A stretch of DNA of 19,159 nt from JBBIPA01 sp037443085 (GCA_037443085.1 JBBIPA010000039.1:1-19159); one strand, 5' to 3'. Shown: positions 8,279 through 15,009, counted from the stretch's first letter. Translations and numbers: made by a program. The notes: generated by a model not told the origin, from the sequence alone.

Positions 8279-8806
8279 TTACTTATCCTCGCTGCTGGCT
8301 TGACGGGCTATTTTCCAGTACCTGCGAGCATATATCACAGACTGAATTAACAAAAGGAGGCAGGCTAAAGGCACGAAGATGCCCAGAATCCAGAGTGGCG
8401 TCTGGTAGGTCTTCCACACAGTCTGACCACTGAGGAAATGCTTGTATGCTACCTGAATACCCCAGCCGGTGATAAGCAAAAACATCAGCGACATGATGCA
8501 GTAGTTAAAAGTAGTAACCACAGCCTTATGCCTTGATTTTAACCTGCTGGTAAAAACGTCAATGACAACATGCCCCTCTTCTTTTAATACCATAGGTGCC
8601 GCCATGAACACTATGATTGCCAGAAAATACTCGGAAAATTCTATGGCCCAGGGAATGGGAGCGGTGAAAAAGTACCTGCCTATAACATGGGCTACCATGA
8701 CGAACACCATAAAAAAGAGCAGGAAAGCGGAAAGACCATTGGTAAACAAAAGAGAGCCGTTAAATATAGTATTCAGAACAGAAATTACTTTCTGTAATGG
8801 TTTCAA
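8279..8806 (-). CDS. dctQ: TRAP transporter small permease DctQ
   Basis: About 175 residues with four membrane segments and the small-subunit pattern: VMVAHVIGRYFFTAPIPWAIEFSEYFLAIIVFMAAPMVLKEEGHVVIDVFTSRL, then two more spans (TTFNYCIMSLMFLLITGW and TPLWILGIFVPLACLLLLIQSVIYA). It pairs with DctM in the membrane. I place the start at TTG 8806 rather than GTG 8815. The sequence AAGAGGTGAT (about 8818-8809) is a good match to the ribosomal anti-Shine-Dalgarno end and is correctly spaced for the TTG, whereas the GTG lies inside that site. The gene is separated from dctP by 133 bases holding two hairpins, and it touches dctM directly. Confidence 0.92.
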   Translation of the reverse strand: MKPLQKVISVLNTIFNGSLLFTNGLSAFLLFFMVFVMVAHVIGRYFFTAPIPWAIEFSEYFLAIIVFMAAPMVLKEEGHVVIDVFTSRLKSRHKAVVTTFNYCIMSLMFLLITGWGIQVAYKHFLSGQTVWKTYQTPLWILGIFVPLACLLLLIQSVIYARRYWKIARQASSEDK

Positions 8807-8866
8807 TTCAATCACCTCTTAATAAATCAGCATTGAATAAGAAATAATGGTGCACAACCACACGCA

Positions 8867-8898
8867 GGGGGCAGGCAACCCCCGTCTTCCCTGCCCCC
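8867..8898 (-). promoter_or_regulatory. GC-rich hairpin between dctP and dctQ
   Basis: GGGGGCAGG (8867-8875) and CCTGCCCCC (8890-8898) form a perfect 9-bp stem with a 14-base loop. No T-run follows on the minus strand, so it is not a classical terminator. Between a receptor gene and permease genes, such a structure could act as an RNA processing or stability element, or as a partial attenuator. Confidence 0.5.
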
Positions 8899-8907
8899 AC
8901 GAATTTG

Positions 8908-8928
8908 ATTGCGAATTGACTTCGCAAT
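8908..8928 (-). promoter_or_regulatory. Second hairpin just after the dctP stop
   Basis: ATTGCGAA (8908-8915) and TTCGCAAT (8921-8928) form a perfect 8-bp stem with a 5-base loop, 20 bases after the dctP stop codon on the minus strand. It lacks a following T-run. With the GC-rich hairpin 9 bases further on, it makes a tandem structure that could protect the dctP 3' end. Confidence 0.5.
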
Positions 8929-8948
8929 GTATGCGTGAATATCGCCGT

Positions 8949-9980
8949 TTACTTGGTCATCAACGGCCGAAACTGAGCAGCGTCTGGTGCTCTGCTCAAA
9001 ACCACCTTCCAGACTTCATCCATCGCTGTTTTCACATAATACTTGTAGTCTGCATCCGAGAACAGGATTTGCTTCATTTTTCCCTTGGTGACCAGGGTCT
9101 CAAAGTCCTTTTTGGCTCTTGTGTCCCAGACATCGGCTATCTTACGCTCAATGTCTACTGATGCCTTATTGAGTGCCGCCTGCTGGTCCTTACCCAGGCT
9201 ATTCCATTTGTTCAAGTTCATGGTGAAGCCGCAATCAACCAGGTAAGGAGTGGGCTGCCCCCAATAGTATTTGAGCACCTCTTCCCATTTAAAATCCTGA
9301 ATGCCCAGGTTGGGCCAGTAAAGACCGTGAACCATACCACGGGATAGAGCTTCATACGTTTCACCAGCAGCAATAGTCACTGGAGTGCCACCGAGTGCTT
9401 TGACCAGTGGGTCATAAATGGGAGCAGTGCGGATGATTTTCCCGGTCAGGTCAGGCCTGGGTGTATCAAAGGTGCTGTAACCCTGGAAATATGTTGGGTA
9501 GCCAGTAAAAGCCAGATACTTAAGCCCTGCTTTCTGGTGAAATTTATCCATCAAATCGAAGGTGCCCCTCTGTCTATCCTCCCAGGGAGTGTACTGGCCC
9601 AGCATGCGAGCCAGTGATTCCGGTACCTTGCCCAGATAGTACGGGGGTGCGGTGCAGGCTACGTCAAAAGTACCAGCCAGTTGTGGCTCGATTCCTTCGA
9701 AGGTGCCGAAAACCTCTGGGCCGCCGATGATTTTCATGCTCAGATTAGCGCCCTTCCCGTATTCATTGACCAGATCACGGAACATTTCATTTTGCGGGTA
9801 AGCAGCATACTTGGTCACTGGCCAGGCACACCACATCTTGAGTTCCACCGGCTTGCTCTCCGCCGGTTTTGGAGCCGGGGCTGGCGCAGGAGCTGGGGTT
9901 GGTGCTGGTGCAGCACAACCGTAAAGAATAACAACAGCAAGTAAAGTAATTAATAATACCAATGTGAAGATTTTCTTCAT
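8949..9980 (-). CDS. dctP: TRAP transporter solute receptor DctP, lipoprotein
   Basis: The 343-residue protein begins with a lipoprotein signal peptide (MKKIFTLVLLITLLAVVILYGC, lipobox Cys22) and an Ala/Pro linker (residues ~23-40), so it should be anchored outside the membrane. The mature part is a DctP-type receptor: VELKMWCAWP, DVACTAPPYYLGKVPESLARMLG, and LTGKIIRTAPIYDPLVKALGGTPV. The latter holds Arg184, which aligns with the arginine that binds substrate carboxylates in most TRAP receptors. Next comes IAAGETYEALSRGMVHGLYWPN. The substrate is therefore probably an organic acid; context makes an aromatic or hydroxylated acid worth testing. Ribosome-binding site GGGGGAGA lies about 8 bases before ATG 9980. 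It heads the dctPQM cluster, with a likely own promoter at 10153-10161 and a leader of about 165 bases. Confidence 0.93.
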   Translation of the reverse strand: MKKIFTLVLLITLLAVVILYGCAAPAPTPAPAPAPAPKPAESKPVELKMWCAWPVTKYAAYPQNEMFRDLVNEYGKGANLSMKIIGGPEVFGTFEGIEPQLAGTFDVACTAPPYYLGKVPESLARMLGQYTPWEDRQRGTFDLMDKFHQKAGLKYLAFTGYPTYFQGYSTFDTPRPDLTGKIIRTAPIYDPLVKALGGTPVTIAAGETYEALSRGMVHGLYWPNLGIQDFKWEEVLKYYWGQPTPYLVDCGFTMNLNKWNSLGKDQQAALNKASVDIERKIADVWDTRAKKDFETLVTKGKMKQILFSDADYKYYVKTAMDEVWKVVLSRAPDAAQFRPLMTK

Positions 9981-10152
9981 ATCATTTCTCCCCCTAATGA
10001 TTTTGAATACTCTTCAGCGTTTCGGGTTCCATCAAATTAATCGATATCTCACCCCCTTTTCGTACCTAAATCAGGTTATTAATTTCTTAAAAGGGTAAAC
10101 AACTGCGCCTTTTGTCTGGATTGCGTATTATCATCTCCCCGGTAGATAGCCC

Positions 10153-10161
10153 ATTATAACA
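10153..10161 (-). promoter_or_regulatory. Extended -10 promoter upstream of dctP
   Basis: The minus strand reads TGTTATAAT, an extended -10 (TG-N-TATAAT) with perfect -10 hexamer. No good -35 is seen 16-18 bases upstream, which is tolerated by extended -10 promoters. Transcription would start near 10146 and give dctP a leader of about 165 bases. Confidence 0.45.
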
Positions 10162-10210
10162 GAAAATATAATAAATACTAGCCCCCGACCATCCTCCCTG
10201 CCTGATTTCA

Positions 10211-11029
10211 TTAAAGTCTGGTTAATACAATTTCCCCCAAATATGCATCGGTTCTGGTCTTTGCCTTAATTTTCCTGGTAGCGTAGCCGGGATATTCCAC
10301 CGTCACCGAGTACTTCTGGTCAGCCTCCAGTCCTTCGAACTCAAAATCGCCATAGTTATTGGTTTTAACGGTCCGGCTTTTACCATTGCCATTTAAGGTG
10401 ACACTCACATTCTCAGCACACTCGTCGGTATCTCCGAATATCACTGTTCCAGCTACAAATCTTTTGGGCAGTCCAACGTAGTACACATTGGGCTGTAAAC
10501 CAAACTCCGGGTGCAGCACCTCAGCTTTCCTCTCCGCTATCAGTCCTTTCATCTGGTCATAATCACCAAAGAGCAGTGCACTTGTCGGGCAAGCCTCCAC
10601 ACACCTCGGCTCCTTTATCACTCCCTGGTCCATCAGATGAGCGCAAAAAGTGCACTTTTGCGGTATCTTCAGCTTACTGTTCCAGTAGATACAACCATAA
10701 GGGCAGGTCTTGACAATTTCCCTGTGACCCTTGCTTTTTTCAGGGTCAATAATAACAATGCCATCTTCACGCCGGTAGACCGCACCACTGGGAGAGTCTT
10801 TGACACAGCTTGGTTCCTGGCAATGCATACATGGGGTAGGGATATAGGCTACCTTTACCTTGGGGCACTGTCCTCGCTCTACCAGCTCGGTGCGCATCCA
10901 GAAATGTCCCATATCCGGCTGGGGCTTAGCATAGGGCGACCAGTCATTATCAACATGCTCATCCTTGCAGGCTATCTGACAGTTAAAACAACCGTGGCAC
11001 CTGGTGATATCAACAACCATAACTTTCAT
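10211..11029 (-). CDS. Transhydroxylase-like molybdoenzyme small (Fe-S) subunit with C-terminal beta domain
   Basis: The 272-residue protein combines a ferredoxin-like electron-transfer part (residues 1-~155) with a C-terminal beta-sandwich of the carboxypeptidase-regulatory/transthyretin-like type (~192-272: VAGTVIFGD, NVSVTLNGNGKSRTVKTNNYGDFEFEGL, YSVTVEYPGYATRK). Ligand cysteines are C11, C14, C17, C21; C67, C70, C75; C109; C126, C129; C143, C147. These twelve suit three [4Fe-4S] clusters. The fourth cluster of DmsB/PsrB-like proteins is lost, because CVKDSPSGA lacks the usual fourth Cys. That pattern, the beta domain and CMHC/GAVYRREDGIVIIDPEKSKG/CPYG closely recall the beta subunit of Pelobacter pyrogallol-phloroglucinol transhydroxylase. 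I chose ATG 11029, which overlaps the large-subunit stop as ATGA and has GGGAGG upstream; an ATG at 11047 is also in frame. No membrane anchor subunit follows, so the enzyme is probably soluble. Confidence 0.85.
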   Translation of the reverse strand: MKVMVVDITRCHGCFNCQIACKDEHVDNDWSPYAKPQPDMGHFWMRTELVERGQCPKVKVAYIPTPCMHCQEPSCVKDSPSGAVYRREDGIVIIDPEKSKGHREIVKTCPYGCIYWNSKLKIPQKCTFCAHLMDQGVIKEPRCVEACPTSALLFGDYDQMKGLIAERKAEVLHPEFGLQPNVYYVGLPKRFVAGTVIFGDTDECAENVSVTLNGNGKSRTVKTNNYGDFEFEGLEADQKYSVTVEYPGYATRKIKAKTRTDAYLGEIVLTRL

Positions 11030-12390
11030 TGCAGTTTTTCCTCCCATTTCTCAACTTGAACCAAGTATGCATTTGAGGCCATACCAAAGGCATTTTTAGA
11101 TGTGGTGTTGAGTGGCGAGATGGTGTTAATCGTCCCTCCCCTGCTTGATTTTCCTATCTCGATGGGGTCATAGCCCGCGCCGTTGGGGATACGCACTACC
11201 CCGGGCATCATCCGCTCGGTGATATAAGCTGCGGTTATCACCGAGCCGCGCTCGTTATAAATTCGAACCAGGCCGCCATGCTTGATACCCCTGGACTCAG
11301 CGTCCCGCGGGCTCATCCACAAAGCCTCATAGGGATAGCCCTTCTTGATAATCTTGTGAGCGGGTATCTCATGCAGCCAGGATACCGTATCATACTGACT
11401 GTGAAATCGATAGCGGGGGTGAGTGGTATCCACCAGCAGAGGGTACTTCCTGGCCCGGTCGCAGATAAGACTCTCCTGATGTGTTTCACCTGCGGCGATA
11501 TAGCGCGCCACCGGCGGACGCTCATTATCATCGGGGAACTTCTGCGCCAGTCTCTCAGAGTAGAATTCAATTTTCCCTGAGGGAGTATTCAACGGATTGT
11601 TCCTGATGTCCTCGTAGAAACGCCTCATGCCCGGTTTACGCGGCCAGTCATCAGGGAACTTGAACACATAGTATCCCTTTTCCTTGAATTCCTCGAAACT
11701 GATGCGCTCGGGCAATGAGGTCCGCTGATAACACTTCCTGACCCAGTCCCCAATGGTGTTGCCCTCGGTAAATTCATTTTCCAGTCCCAGTCGTTCCGCC
11801 ACCAGGCGACATATCTCATAGTCGCTCTTGGATTCGCCCATCGGCTCGATGCATTTCTTCATATACACCATCACAAAGTTGCCCTGGTCACCACCCCAGA
11901 GCAGACGAGGTCCCAGGCCATGATAGGTGAAGTCCTCCCGTTCCAGTTGGGTACATGAGGGCAGCACCAGGTCAGCAAACAGGGCATCGTTCTCCAGCAT
12001 AATGGATTGAGCTACGCTGAACTCTATTTTCGGACTGCGATAAGCCTCCGCCCATTTATTGGTGTAATTCCAGTTCACCATGGGAGAAACCGTGTCCCAC
12101 CAGATCATATGTATCTCAGACTCACCCGGTATAGGATAGATGCGTTTAATAAATTGCTCCTCTTTAGGGGAACCTGACCACGAGCCATACCAGCTCACCG
12201 GCGGATTCAAAATAGCCTGCGGTATCAATGTCTGATAGATACATTGCTTAACCGGATTGATGGGCAGTTTAGAGGAAATGTAATCTTTCAAAGTCGCCGA
12301 GCTTGCCAGCCCATCGGTTTCGGTGGTGATTCCGTACCTCAAAGCCAGAGAGCCGGTGAATGGCTTGAAATACTTCAGGCCAAAGTCCAT
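11026..12390 (-). CDS. Transhydroxylase-like Mo oxidoreductase, C-terminal part (after in-frame stop)
   Basis: 454 residues counted from the first ATG after the stop (12390). It continues the large subunit in the same frame: APMDFGLKYFKPF, IHMIWWDTVSPMVNWNYTNKW, FADLVLPSCTQLERED (Cys146 here, in the position of the PACTNFE cysteine of transhydroxylase), GESKSDYEICRLVAERLGLE and NTPSGKIEFYSE. The C-terminal MGD-binding domain follows: YPLLVDTTHPRYRFHSQYD, WMSPRDAESRGIKHGGLVRIYNERGSVITAAYITERMMPGVV. GGAG lies about 12 bases before ATG 12390 and the upstream stop is close, so restart of translation cannot be excluded. The end overlaps the small subunit start (ATGA). Codon and motif conservation look normal, which argues against long-standing decay. 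Confidence 0.8.
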   Translation of the reverse strand: MDFGLKYFKPFTGSLALRYGITTETDGLASSATLKDYISSKLPINPVKQCIYQTLIPQAILNPPVSWYGSWSGSPKEEQFIKRIYPIPGESEIHMIWWDTVSPMVNWNYTNKWAEAYRSPKIEFSVAQSIMLENDALFADLVLPSCTQLEREDFTYHGLGPRLLWGGDQGNFVMVYMKKCIEPMGESKSDYEICRLVAERLGLENEFTEGNTIGDWVRKCYQRTSLPERISFEEFKEKGYYVFKFPDDWPRKPGMRRFYEDIRNNPLNTPSGKIEFYSERLAQKFPDDNERPPVARYIAAGETHQESLICDRARKYPLLVDTTHPRYRFHSQYDTVSWLHEIPAHKIIKKGYPYEALWMSPRDAESRGIKHGGLVRIYNERGSVITAAYITERMMPGVVRIPNGAGYDPIEIGKSSRGGTINTISPLNTTSKNAFGMASNAYLVQVEKWEEKLQ

Positions 12391-12408
12391 CGGGGCAGCC
12401 GTCTCCAG

Positions 12409-13548
12409 TTAGTTTATGCTCACTCCCGGCCGGCCCATTCCCTGCATGGTCTGAAGGTAGACCATCATGCGCGCCCATTCAGTGGCGTACGGTGTTCGGC
12501 TGGCTCCTCCCCACTTTATGCTTAAATGGGTCCTCTTTGACGCCCATTCCCTGGCCAGCGCTCTGGTTACCCGGGCGGGAACACCGGTGATACCCTCAGC
12601 CCATTGAGGGGTCTTGGGCATGCCATCATCAACCCCCATCACATAGCTCTTCCATTTATGGAAACCAACTCCGTGGGTCTCCACAAAATCCTTATAGTAG
12701 CTGCCCTCGGTAATCCAGACATAGGCTATAGCCGCCGCCAGAGCGGCATCGGTACCGGGGCGAATAGGTATCCATTTATCCGACTTGGTGGCGGCGCAGA
12801 AATTGAGGTCCGGAGTGATAAACACCATCTTTTTGCCCAGCTCTTTCATCCAGAGCAGCCACTGCGAGACGTCCTGGCTGCTCATCCATGCCGATTTCTC
12901 CGGGTCATGAGACCAGAATACTGACATATCTGAGTTCTGCATGGTATCTTCCAGCAGGTCGTACTGGGAAGTCATGCCCACGCCTTCATCAAAACCCCAG
13001 ACATGCTCAGCTCCCCAGAACCAGCCCTCCCAGCTATCCGGGTTACGAATCATAGGAGTATTGCCTCCCCAGAAATTCAGCACCCGTCGCATAAGACCAT
13101 GTGAATTCAACTGTCCCATATTGCCATGTCCGCTGGCTATGGTAAAGATGGCGCTGTTGCCATACGTCTCCTTAATTCTTTTCAGTTCACCAACCAGGAT
13201 ATCCAGAGCCTCGTCCCAGGTGATGCGGGTGAACTCTCCCTTGCCACGGTTATCGGTGCTGCCTTTGCCTCCGGGGGTGAAGCCAACCCGCTTCAGCGGG
13301 TACAGGACGCGCTTCGGATTGTAAACACGTCTCCGCTGCGCTAAATCGAAGGGAGCCGGGCTTGTTTTCCTGGGAGGAGAAAAGACCTTATCGCCCACCT
13401 TGATGCTCCAGGGCTTAGCCTCATCCGCCCCGAATACCATGGGACGGATCCTGATTATCCTGCCATCCTTCACATGGACAAAAACCGGTACCCCTCCTGA
13501 CCAGTCCCCCACCAGGCTGGTTAGAACTCTTTCCCCTCTGGAATCCAT
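12409..13548 (-). CDS. Transhydroxylase-like Mo oxidoreductase, N-terminal part (up to in-frame stop)
   Basis: 379 residues from ATG 13548, with a strong AAGGAGG ribosome-binding site 7 bases upstream. It opens with GGVPVFVHVKDGRIIRIRPM, then SPPRKTSPAP, RITWDEALDILVGELKRIKETYG and NPDSWEGWFWGAEHVWGF. Asp171-Ser172-Trp173 matches the Mo-ligand serine and flanking active-site residues of Pelobacter transhydroxylase, and His141 (SGHGNMG) sits where its catalytic histidine lies; this alignment is from memory. The MGD-binding part follows (DMSVFWSHDPEKSAW, KWIPIRPGTDAALAAAIAYVWI, WARMMVYLQTMQGMGRPG). There is no cysteine before C251, so no N-terminal Fe-S cluster. The protein ends at TAA 12411-12409 in the middle of the fold, so alone it would lack half of the cofactor pocket. 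A terminator hairpin 98 bases upstream separates it from the ene-reductase gene. Confidence 0.8.
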   Translation of the reverse strand: MDSRGERVLTSLVGDWSGGVPVFVHVKDGRIIRIRPMVFGADEAKPWSIKVGDKVFSPPRKTSPAPFDLAQRRRVYNPKRVLYPLKRVGFTPGGKGSTDNRGKGEFTRITWDEALDILVGELKRIKETYGNSAIFTIASGHGNMGQLNSHGLMRRVLNFWGGNTPMIRNPDSWEGWFWGAEHVWGFDEGVGMTSQYDLLEDTMQNSDMSVFWSHDPEKSAWMSSQDVSQWLLWMKELGKKMVFITPDLNFCAATKSDKWIPIRPGTDAALAAAIAYVWITEGSYYKDFVETHGVGFHKWKSYVMGVDDGMPKTPQWAEGITGVPARVTRALAREWASKRTHLSIKWGGASRTPYATEWARMMVYLQTMQGMGRPGVSIN

Positions 13549-13645
13549 TTCCTTCCCTCCTTGTTATTATTTCAGATGATGCTTTGGGCTCTATTGGAAC
13601 GGATATTTGCCGATAACTTCTGTCTGGTGTTTTGCTTAAAATCAA

Positions 13646-13690
13646 AAAGGCACCACAGCCGCCAGCAATATCAAGCGCTGTAGTGCCTTT
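13646..13690 (-). terminator. Strong intrinsic terminator between the ene-reductase and the Mo enzyme genes
   Basis: On the minus strand AAAGGCACTACAGC (13690-13677) pairs with GCTGTGGTGCCTTT (13659-13646), a 14-bp stem with one G-U pair and a 17-base loop, followed by TTTTTGATTTT. It ends transcription of the ene-reductase gene about 95-140 bases after its stop. It also lies 98 bases before the large-subunit start, where I find no convincing promoter, so it may be conditional. Confidence 0.75.
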
Positions 13691-13712
13691 AATTCATCTC
13701 ACTGCCTCCTCG

Positions 13713-13729
13713 CCTGCTGTCCCAGCAGG
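13713..13729 (-). repeat. Small hairpin preceding the terminator
   Basis: CCTGCTG (13713-13719) and CAGCAGG (13723-13729) form a 7-bp stem with a 3-base loop, 22 bases ahead of the terminator in the direction of transcription. It has no T-run. It might be part of a leader structure with the terminator or simply help 3' end formation. Confidence 0.4.
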
Positions 13730-13782
13730 GACTTCCCCTTTCTTATTGAATTTTATATCGTATTTACATCGTTATTTTTTTA

Positions 13783-15009
13783 CTAAGCCACACGTCGCCA
13801 GTGCCTGGCTACCGTGGGGCCACGCCAGTACTCGGGCATGTACCTTTCTCTGCCGAAATCGGGATTCACTGTGCACCTGCCTGGCAAGCCCTGGAACAGC
13901 CTGACCAGGCAGATCAGGTCTCTCTTGCACTTAACGATATCCTTGACCCTGCCCTCTTTCACCTTGTTTGCCCAGTCCGGGTCAGCAATGAGCGGCCGCC
14001 CATGCAATATCATGTCGCAATATCCTTCTCTTATTGCTTTCTCAGCCATATCGGGGTCATGAATACTGGAGACCATGATGGGGATTTTCACTGCTGATTT
14101 GAACAGCCTGGCATCCTCCAGCTCGGTGCCATCTACCTCGGGGAAGAAATACTGCATTGCCTCGTAGGAACCGCCCGATAGATGGAAGAAGTCCATTCCC
14201 GCCTCCTCGCATTTCTGCACTATGGTTTTTACTTCCTGAGGAGTCAGCCCGCCGGGCATATGCTCATCAGAGCTTGTCCTGACCCCTATCACCGCCTTGC
14301 TCCCCAGCATTTGCCTGGTAGCCTGTACCACTTCCATGAGAAATCTCATGCGGTTCTCCAGGCTGCCGCCGTACTGGTCCTTTCTCTTATTAAAACGCGG
14401 CGATAAGAAACTATGAATCAAATAGCCGTGGCAGCCATGAATCTCGATGCCATCAATGCCGGTTACCATCGCCATCTGTGCAGACTTGGCAAACTGCTCG
14501 GTCTCTCTATGTATCTCATCAATGGTCATTTCTCGCGGCAGTTCGCCCTGGAAATGCATGTATAGCTCGCCTTTTTCCAGAAAGGGCAGGAACTGCCTGG
14601 GCACATTCTCCCTGGGCACTTCGTAAGCCACCGGTGAGGCAGCGATGGGCTGCAATCCCATCTTTTTAGATGAGCCCTGTGGTCCCGGTCCAATATTCAT
14701 TTGCACGATTATCTTGGCGCCGAAGTAATGCACCGTTTCCGCCAGTTCCGCCAGACCTTTCTGATGTGCCGGGTGCCACATATGAGGGTTGTCGTAAAAT
14801 GTTCGATTGGTACCTTCCTCGCTGGTCCTTATGGCTTCGGTCATGATTAACCCGGTGCCGCCTTTTGCCCGGGCGGCAAAGTAAGCCATGTGCTGTTCGC
14901 TGATATGCCCCTCCCTGGTGAAGTTGATATTCATCGGGGCCATGCCAATTCGGTTGGGAATCTCCACGTCCTTTATCTTGATGGGTTTAAATAAATCCGG
15001 GTATGCCAT
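13783..15009 (-). CDS. FMN-dependent ene-reductase (Old Yellow Enzyme family), C-terminally shortened
   Basis: 408 residues from ATG 15009, which has GAGGAGG just upstream; an in-frame TTG at 15033 is less likely. It is a TIM barrel of the NADH:flavin oxidoreductase/2,4-dienoyl-CoA reductase type: LFKPIKIKDVEIPNRIGMAPM, EQHMAYFAARAKGGTGLIMTEA, and the signature IEIHGCHGYLIHSFLSPRFNKRKDQYGGSLENRMRF (189-223), ending with DMILHGRPLIADPDW. The long members of this family continue into a [4Fe-4S] site and an FAD domain. Here the site is degraded: C367 and C379 keep the C-x11-C spacing, but the first two ligands are Lys360 and Arg363 (C361 is nearby). The protein stops after ARHWRRVA, just where the GxGxxG strand should begin. 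Such enzymes reduce activated C=C bonds with NAD(P)H. Without the FAD domain, direct NAD(P)H use or a separate partner would be needed. Confidence 0.88.
   Translation of the reverse strand: MAYPDLFKPIKIKDVEIPNRIGMAPMNINFTREGHISEQHMAYFAARAKGGTGLIMTEAIRTSEEGTNRTFYDNPHMWHPAHQKGLAELAETVHYFGAKIIVQMNIGPGPQGSSKKMGLQPIAASPVAYEVPRENVPRQFLPFLEKGELYMHFQGELPREMTIDEIHRETEQFAKSAQMAMVTGIDGIEIHGCHGYLIHSFLSPRFNKRKDQYGGSLENRMRFLMEVVQATRQMLGSKAVIGVRTSSDEHMPGGLTPQEVKTIVQKCEEAGMDFFHLSGGSYEAMQYFFPEVDGTELEDARLFKSAVKIPIMVSSIHDPDMAEKAIREGYCDMILHGRPLIADPDWANKVKEGRVKDIVKCKRDLICLVRLFQGLPGRCTVNPDFGRERYMPEYWRGPTVARHWRRVA

Larger units (their letters stand above)
11026..13548 (-). pseudogene. Transhydroxylase-like molybdopterin oxidoreductase large subunit, interrupted by an in-frame TAA
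   Basis: Two reading frames (13548-12409 and 12390-11026) lie in the same frame, separated only by a TAA at 12411-12409 and six sense codons. Together they make one ~840-codon protein of the DMSO reductase family. Its size, lack of an N-terminal [4Fe-4S] cysteine motif, lack of a Tat signal and motif content match the alpha subunit of pyrogallol-phloroglucinol transhydroxylase, an enzyme that moves hydroxyl groups between polyhydroxybenzenes at a Mo-bis(MGD) centre. The stop falls right after the conserved MQGMGRPGVSI segment, where the family reads on to a substrate-site APMD region. No other lesion is visible. It is therefore a recent nonsense mutation, a sequence error, or a protein made in two pieces. 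TAA is not a known recoding codon for Sec or Pyl. The small subunit gene overlaps the 3' end. Confidence 0.75.

Noticed and set aside
8867..8928. Intrinsic terminator after dctP
   Set aside because: Neither stem is followed by a T-run on the minus strand, so the hairpins are reported as RNA structural elements instead.
9840..9920. Tandem repeat in the dctP linker region
   Set aside because: It is the ordinary low-complexity Ala/Pro linker after a lipoprotein cysteine, not a mobile or regulatory repeat.
9994..10032. Twelve-codon minus-strand leader peptide (MEPETLKSIQNH) before dctP
   Set aside because: Its ATG is more than 15 bases from any purine-rich site and the peptide has no regulatory codon run. 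It is noted within the leader finding but is not supported as a gene.
12409..12411. Recoding of the TAA as a special amino acid
   Set aside because: Selenocysteine uses TGA and pyrrolysine TAG; TAA is not a known recoding signal in such genes. A mutation, a base error or a two-chain product is simpler.
13549..13782. Molybdenum-cofactor or other known riboswitch ahead of the Mo enzyme
   Set aside because: I could not match the hairpins to the conserved core of any class I know; only the terminator and a small hairpin are supportable.
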